In this document: positions 5,922 through 8,704 of the stretch, one piece after another | How positions within the stretch are numbered: position 1 is the first letter of the stretch | Layout: each line of letters starts with the position of its first letter | Assembly: GCA_900548315.1 (NCBI GenBank) | Contig: URJU01000090.1 | Span: 1-8,704, forward strand | Reading direction: 5' to 3' | Length of the DNA: 8,704 bases | DNA from: an uncultured Coprococcus sp. | GTDB taxonomy: Bacteria > Bacillota > Clostridia > Lachnospirales > Lachnospiraceae | Notes under the pieces: generated by a model | What the model saw: only the letters and a program-made list of their open reading frames with translations | Told to the model about the DNA's origin: nothing | Databases searched by the model: none | Made by a program: the position numbers and the translations under genes

Positions 5922-6518
5922 CTATATCTCTATAATATATCTCTCATAGGCATTGATGATGGTCGTGTCATGATACTTTGACTCCCTCACAAAGTCTCTG
6001 CCATAATTGATATGGACATGTCCGTGTACAAAATACTTCGGCTTATACTTTTCCATGAGCATCCTGAAGCATTTGAAACCTGTATGTGGTATATCTTCAG
6101 AATCATTTATCCTGTATGCAGGGGAATGTGTTACCAGAATATCAAAACCTTTTTTCCACATTATCTTTGGTCCCAATTTTCTTATTCTTTTTCTCATAGC
6201 GCGTTCTGAATATTGATGGTCAGCGCCGCCATATTTGTACTCCATGGATCCGCCAAGTCCCAGGATCCGAACACCCTTGTATTCATATAATTTCCCATCT
6301 ATACAGGTGCACCCCCCGGGAGGCGTGTCCTTATAACACACATCGTGATTTCCATGCACGTACAGTATCGGCACACTGCTGAATGTTGCGAGGAATGACA
6401 GATAATTCGGTGACAGATCGCCACACGAAATTATCAGGTCTATCCCCTCAAGCTTACTCTTATCAAAAAAATCATATAAATACTTCGACTCTTCATCCGC
6501 CAACAATAATATCTTCAC
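5922..6518 (-). CDS. Small metallophosphoesterase (calcineurin-like fold)
   Basis: A 198-residue cytoplasmic protein. Metal-binding motifs in order: MKILLLADEES (D8), SCGDLSPNY (G33-D34), YVHGNHD (56-59), VTHSP (H131) and VHGHVHINYGR (G166-H169). Between them are LGLGGSM and DIPHTGFKCF, both seen in an anaerobic-Firmicute subfamily. The family cleaves phosphomonoesters or phosphodiesters, including cyclic nucleotides, with two bound metals; the substrate here cannot be read from sequence. The usual DxH of motif I is D-E-E, and GDxxD is reduced to GDLSP, so metal coordination may differ. The start is GTG 6518, with AGGGG 9 bases upstream. It begins 27 bases after the stop of the BMP/ParB gene, so it is almost surely co-transcribed. 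Confidence 0.87.
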   Translation of the reverse strand: MKILLLADEESKYLYDFFDKSKLEGIDLIISCGDLSPNYLSFLATFSSVPILYVHGNHDVCYKDTPPGGCTCIDGKLYEYKGVRILGLGGSMEYKYGGADHQYSERAMRKRIRKLGPKIMWKKGFDILVTHSPAYRINDSEDIPHTGFKCFRMLMEKYKPKYFVHGHVHINYGRDFVRESKYHDTTIINAYERYIIEI

Positions 6519-6545
6519 GTAATTTTACCCCTGCACTATAAAACC

Positions 6546-8504
6546 CTACTTTACATCCGGAACCGACTTGAGTTCCAGGCTCTCTGGTGTATCTACACCC
6601 TGAAGAGCCACAACATTCTTAGCATCATCAACCAGATCATCATCACCCGGCAGCATTCCGACTACATTCTCTGCCAGCCAATCCATCTTGAGTATATCCT
6701 CATGAAGCATCGCTCCATCATCCTCATTCCTGACAATACCATTCTGAGATGTAAGCTTGCCACTAAACGGAGTGACAGCCCCCTCTCTTATAAGCTCACT
6801 CATCATGGATATAAGCTTCTTCGTTCCTGACGGAAGATGCTTTGAACATATAACATCAACAATCCCTGCTGACATTCCCCACCAATAGCTGACTGCATTG
6901 GCTGTTTCATTCTTCTCTTCCTGTTTCCAATTGCCTTCCAATATCGACCTGAGGATTCTCTCGTAGAACGCTCCCCAGTTATAAAAAGGCATGGCTAAAT
7001 TCACAACTTCTCCATTCTGGTCATAATGATACAATCCAAAATTACGTGATGCATCATCTGGCATGATCATATCTCTATCCGAAATATATGTTATTCCATT
7101 TTTCTCGAAAAATTTCTGTGGATCCGCGCCCTTGACTTTTGTCCACTGCAGATATATCTTTGCTCTCGGATTAACCATTCTGGCACCTATGGCAAATGCA
7201 TTGATATTCGCTGTAGTTCCAAATATCGGATAATCAGCCACATAGCCTATCTGTCCATCTGCGCACAGACTTCCTGCGATCATTCCTGTCAGGAACTTAA
7301 CCTCGTACATTCTGGCATAATATGTTCTGACATGGCTGTTTGCAAGACTCAGTGAACAATTGAGTATCTTTATCTCAGGATGGAGTACTGCTACTTTAAG
7401 TGCTTCAGGCAGCATCTCCGGACCTGTAGTAAATATGACATCATACTTCTCATCGACCAGTCTGTTTAGGCACTCCACAAGCTTTGTCTGTGTATCCACA
7501 TTGCAGAAAGTTCTGCTGTCCACAGAATCACCAAGCTTATTTTCCATATCCATTCTACCCAGTTCATGGCTGTATGTCCATACCGAGTTAGCCGGGGTTT
7601 TGTCATATACAAATGCCACCTTCAGATTGGATGGACCTGATGGTCTGATAACCATATCTAGGATTGATTTCTTAGGTTCAACAGGATCAAGCTTAGGCAG
7701 AACAGTCTGGTCTTTTTTGGTGTTTACCAGAATAATCTCGTTCCATATCTTGTCAACACTATCCTTTACCTGAGCTGCTGACATCTGTTTCAAGCTCTCG
7801 TAACCATAAACATTGAGAAATACAAGCATGGCATCATCGACAGTGATCGTCAGATCTTCACTGCCCTTCTTTGCCAGATATGCCTTCTCAAATGCAAGAT
7901 GCGCCGAGTTGAAATCAAGCCTTTCATCCTCTGTAAAATTGGAATCCTTTGTGATGCCTATACGTTCCCTCAGCTTATCATATCCGCCAAGTTGTGAGAA
8001 ATAGACATAATTGATTCCTGTCTGCTTATGGAAATCTACAAATTCAAAATATATCTTATTTTCAAGAGAGTCGGTCTTTCTAGGAATCTTTCTCGTCACC
8101 ATGGCTGGTACAGAATCCGCTCCAAAGTACTTGAGCACACTCACTCTCTTATTGCCTTCTACTACATAAAACTTGTTCATGTATTCATACACCTTTATAG
8201 GATCATGAATACCTTCCTCTATATGTGACTCACACAGGGCTGCCCATTTCATTCCAAACTCTGTGTGATATTCCAAAATAGGCATAAAATTACTTGCAAA
8301 CGCCGTCGTTCTTGCCGCAGTCGCAGTACCTACCACTCTGTCTAGTGATATTGTCTGGAGCCCGAGATTCACTTCACCAACTGTATCTGATGGTGATATT
8401 ATCTCATCCAGGACCGGAAGATATGGATATTCATTTTTTGCCACTGCTGCCTGATATCTCTTCTCACCAAGCTTCTGAGCTTTTAAATATTCGTTTGCTG
8501 ACAT
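6546..8504 (-). CDS. Cytoplasmic ParB-like/BMP (Med/PnrA-type) nucleoside-binding fusion protein
   Basis: A 652-residue protein. Residues 50-137 resemble a ParB/sulfiredoxin-like domain: TISLDRVVGT (51-60), RTTAFASNFMPIL (65-77) and VVEGNKRVSVLKYFGADSVPAM (114-135). A helical linker follows to about 290. Residues 294-580 are a BMP (Bmp/PnrA/Med) domain: LKVAFVYDKTPANSVWTYSHELGRM, VIFTTGPEM (356-364), FLTGMIAGSLCADGQIGYVADYP (404-426), NINAFAIGARMVNPRAKIYLQW (433-454) and PFYNWGAFYERILRSILEGNW (506-526). BMP proteins usually bind nucleosides as lipoproteins of ABC importers. This one has no signal peptide, lipobox or membrane segment, so it must act inside the cell, perhaps as a purine or nucleoside sensor. 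The tail is acidic. ATG 8504 has AAGGAG (8514-8519) 9 bases upstream. A promoter precedes it and the phosphoesterase follows. Confidence 0.85.
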   Translation of the reverse strand: MSANEYLKAQKLGEKRYQAAVAKNEYPYLPVLDEIISPSDTVGEVNLGLQTISLDRVVGTATAARTTAFASNFMPILEYHTEFGMKWAALCESHIEEGIHDPIKVYEYMNKFYVVEGNKRVSVLKYFGADSVPAMVTRKIPRKTDSLENKIYFEFVDFHKQTGINYVYFSQLGGYDKLRERIGITKDSNFTEDERLDFNSAHLAFEKAYLAKKGSEDLTITVDDAMLVFLNVYGYESLKQMSAAQVKDSVDKIWNEIILVNTKKDQTVLPKLDPVEPKKSILDMVIRPSGPSNLKVAFVYDKTPANSVWTYSHELGRMDMENKLGDSVDSRTFCNVDTQTKLVECLNRLVDEKYDVIFTTGPEMLPEALKVAVLHPEIKILNCSLSLANSHVRTYYARMYEVKFLTGMIAGSLCADGQIGYVADYPIFGTTANINAFAIGARMVNPRAKIYLQWTKVKGADPQKFFEKNGITYISDRDMIMPDDASRNFGLYHYDQNGEVVNLAMPFYNWGAFYERILRSILEGNWKQEEKNETANAVSYWWGMSAGIVDVICSKHLPSGTKKLISMMSELIREGAVTPFSGKLTSQNGIVRNEDDGAMLHEDILKMDWLAENVVGMLPGDDDLVDDAKNVVALQGVDTPESLELKSVPDVK

Positions 8505-8532
8505 ATTATCACTCTCCTTATTTCAAGACCAT

Positions 8533-8561
8533 ATAGTAATACTATAAAATTCAATATTCAA
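8533..8561 (-). promoter_or_regulatory. Promoter of the BMP/ParB-phosphoesterase operon
   Basis: On the minus strand TTGAAT (8556-8561) and TACTAT (8533-8538) are 17 bases apart. Transcription would start near 8526, giving a short leader of about 20 bases that carries the AAGGAG site. Confidence 0.55.
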
Positions 8562-8583
8562 GGCTTTGTTAACCAAGATCTAC

Positions 8584-8655
8584 TTATGGCAATGTGCTAT
8601 ATTCCACCATTTCATAAATCTCTTTGGTAATATATCTAACTTTCCAGTCTATCCC
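8584..8655 (-). CDS. C-terminal fragment of an unidentified protein, cut by the contig end
   Basis: The minus strand has 23 open codons ending in TAA at 8584-8586, reading IDWKVRYITKEIYEMVEY and then STLP. Balanced charged and aromatic residues look like a real C-terminus, and the position 79 bases before the BMP/ParB start fits a gene on the same strand. The frame runs directly into the adapter at 8656, so most of the gene is missing. It is too short to name a family. Confidence 0.45.
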   Translation of the reverse strand, partial: GIDWKVRYITKEIYEMVEYSTLP

Positions 8656-8704
8656 CTGTCTCTTATACACATCTCCGAGCCCACGAGACGCGTAGTAATC
8701 TCGT
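8656..8704 (+). other. Illumina Nextera adapter sequence, not genomic
   Basis: 8656-8674 is the Tn5 mosaic end CTGTCTCTTATACACATCT; 8675-8689 is CCGAGCCCACGAGAC, the rest of the Nextera read-2 adapter. An 8-base index GCGTAGTA (8690-8697) and ATCTCGT, the first bases of the P7 sequence (8698-8704), follow. This is read-through from a short insert left untrimmed in the assembly. Real sequence ends at about 8655. Confidence 0.98.

Noticed and set aside
7360..7773. 137-codon plus-strand open frame rich in Ser and Thr
   Set aside because: It is antisense to the BMP domain, which has clear family motifs; no start signal was seen.
6546..8504. BMP protein as a secreted lipoprotein of an ABC importer
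   Set aside because: The N-terminus is charged and hydrophilic with no lipobox, and no permease or ATPase gene is next to it.
1..8655. CRISPR arrays, tRNA or rRNA genes and insertion sequences
   Set aside because: No regularly spaced repeats, no cloverleaf or rRNA-like stretches, and no transposase motifs were seen on either strand.
8656..8674. Tn5/IS50 mosaic end suggesting a native transposon
   Set aside because: It is followed immediately by the Nextera adapter, an 8-base index and the start of P7, and no transposase gene is present; it is a library artefact.

Overview
The window is an ordinary bacterial chromosome segment, most likely from an anaerobic gut Firmicute of the family Lachnospiraceae. 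The reasons are the moderate to low GC content, frequent ATA codons, strong AAGGAG-type ribosome binding sites, sigma-A style promoters, and protein variants that I recognise as typical of that family: the citrate synthase N-terminus, the metallophosphoesterase beginning MKILLLADEES, and the cytoplasmic BMP-domain protein. This placement rests on memory of the families and not on a search. No phage, transposon, CRISPR or RNA genes were seen. The last 49 bases are not genomic: they are an Illumina Nextera read-through adapter with its index.

Layout from left to right. (1) Positions 21-2185 hold a minus-strand pair: a SAM-dependent methyltransferase of the METTL25/RRNAD1-like type, followed by a NYN-domain protein with two OST-HTH (LOTUS) domains. 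(2) Positions 2186-2499 are a divergent control region with overlapping promoters for the two strands, a 16-bp tandem duplication on the methyltransferase side and three ATACTTT direct repeats on the other side. (3) Positions 2500-3363 hold a plus-strand RlmI/RlmK-like SAM-dependent methyltransferase, which ends in a terminator zone containing a large nested palindrome (3447-3502). (4) Positions 3545-3764 look like a decayed minus-strand gene or chance small ORFs. (5) Positions 3765-5724 are minus strand: citrate synthase, then a YbaK/EbsC-type aminoacyl-tRNA deacylase. (6) Positions 5922-8504 are a tight minus-strand pair: a 652-residue protein joining a ParB-like N-terminus to a BMP/Med nucleoside-binding domain with no signal peptide, and a small metallophosphoesterase. 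(7) Positions 8584-8655 are the last 23 codons of another minus-strand gene, cut off by the adapter.

How the parts may work together. The left half is rich in predicted RNA-related functions (NYN/OST-HTH protein, two methyltransferases of RNA-modifying superfamilies, a mis-acylated tRNA deacylase), but only the methyltransferase-NYN pair looks co-transcribed. Citrate synthase supplies citrate, probably for glutamate synthesis; no other TCA cycle gene is nearby. The BMP/ParB protein and the phosphoesterase are probably one transcription unit and are the best candidates for an uncharacterised function, for example intracellular nucleoside sensing coupled to a phosphodiesterase. That link is inferred only from domain content and gene order.
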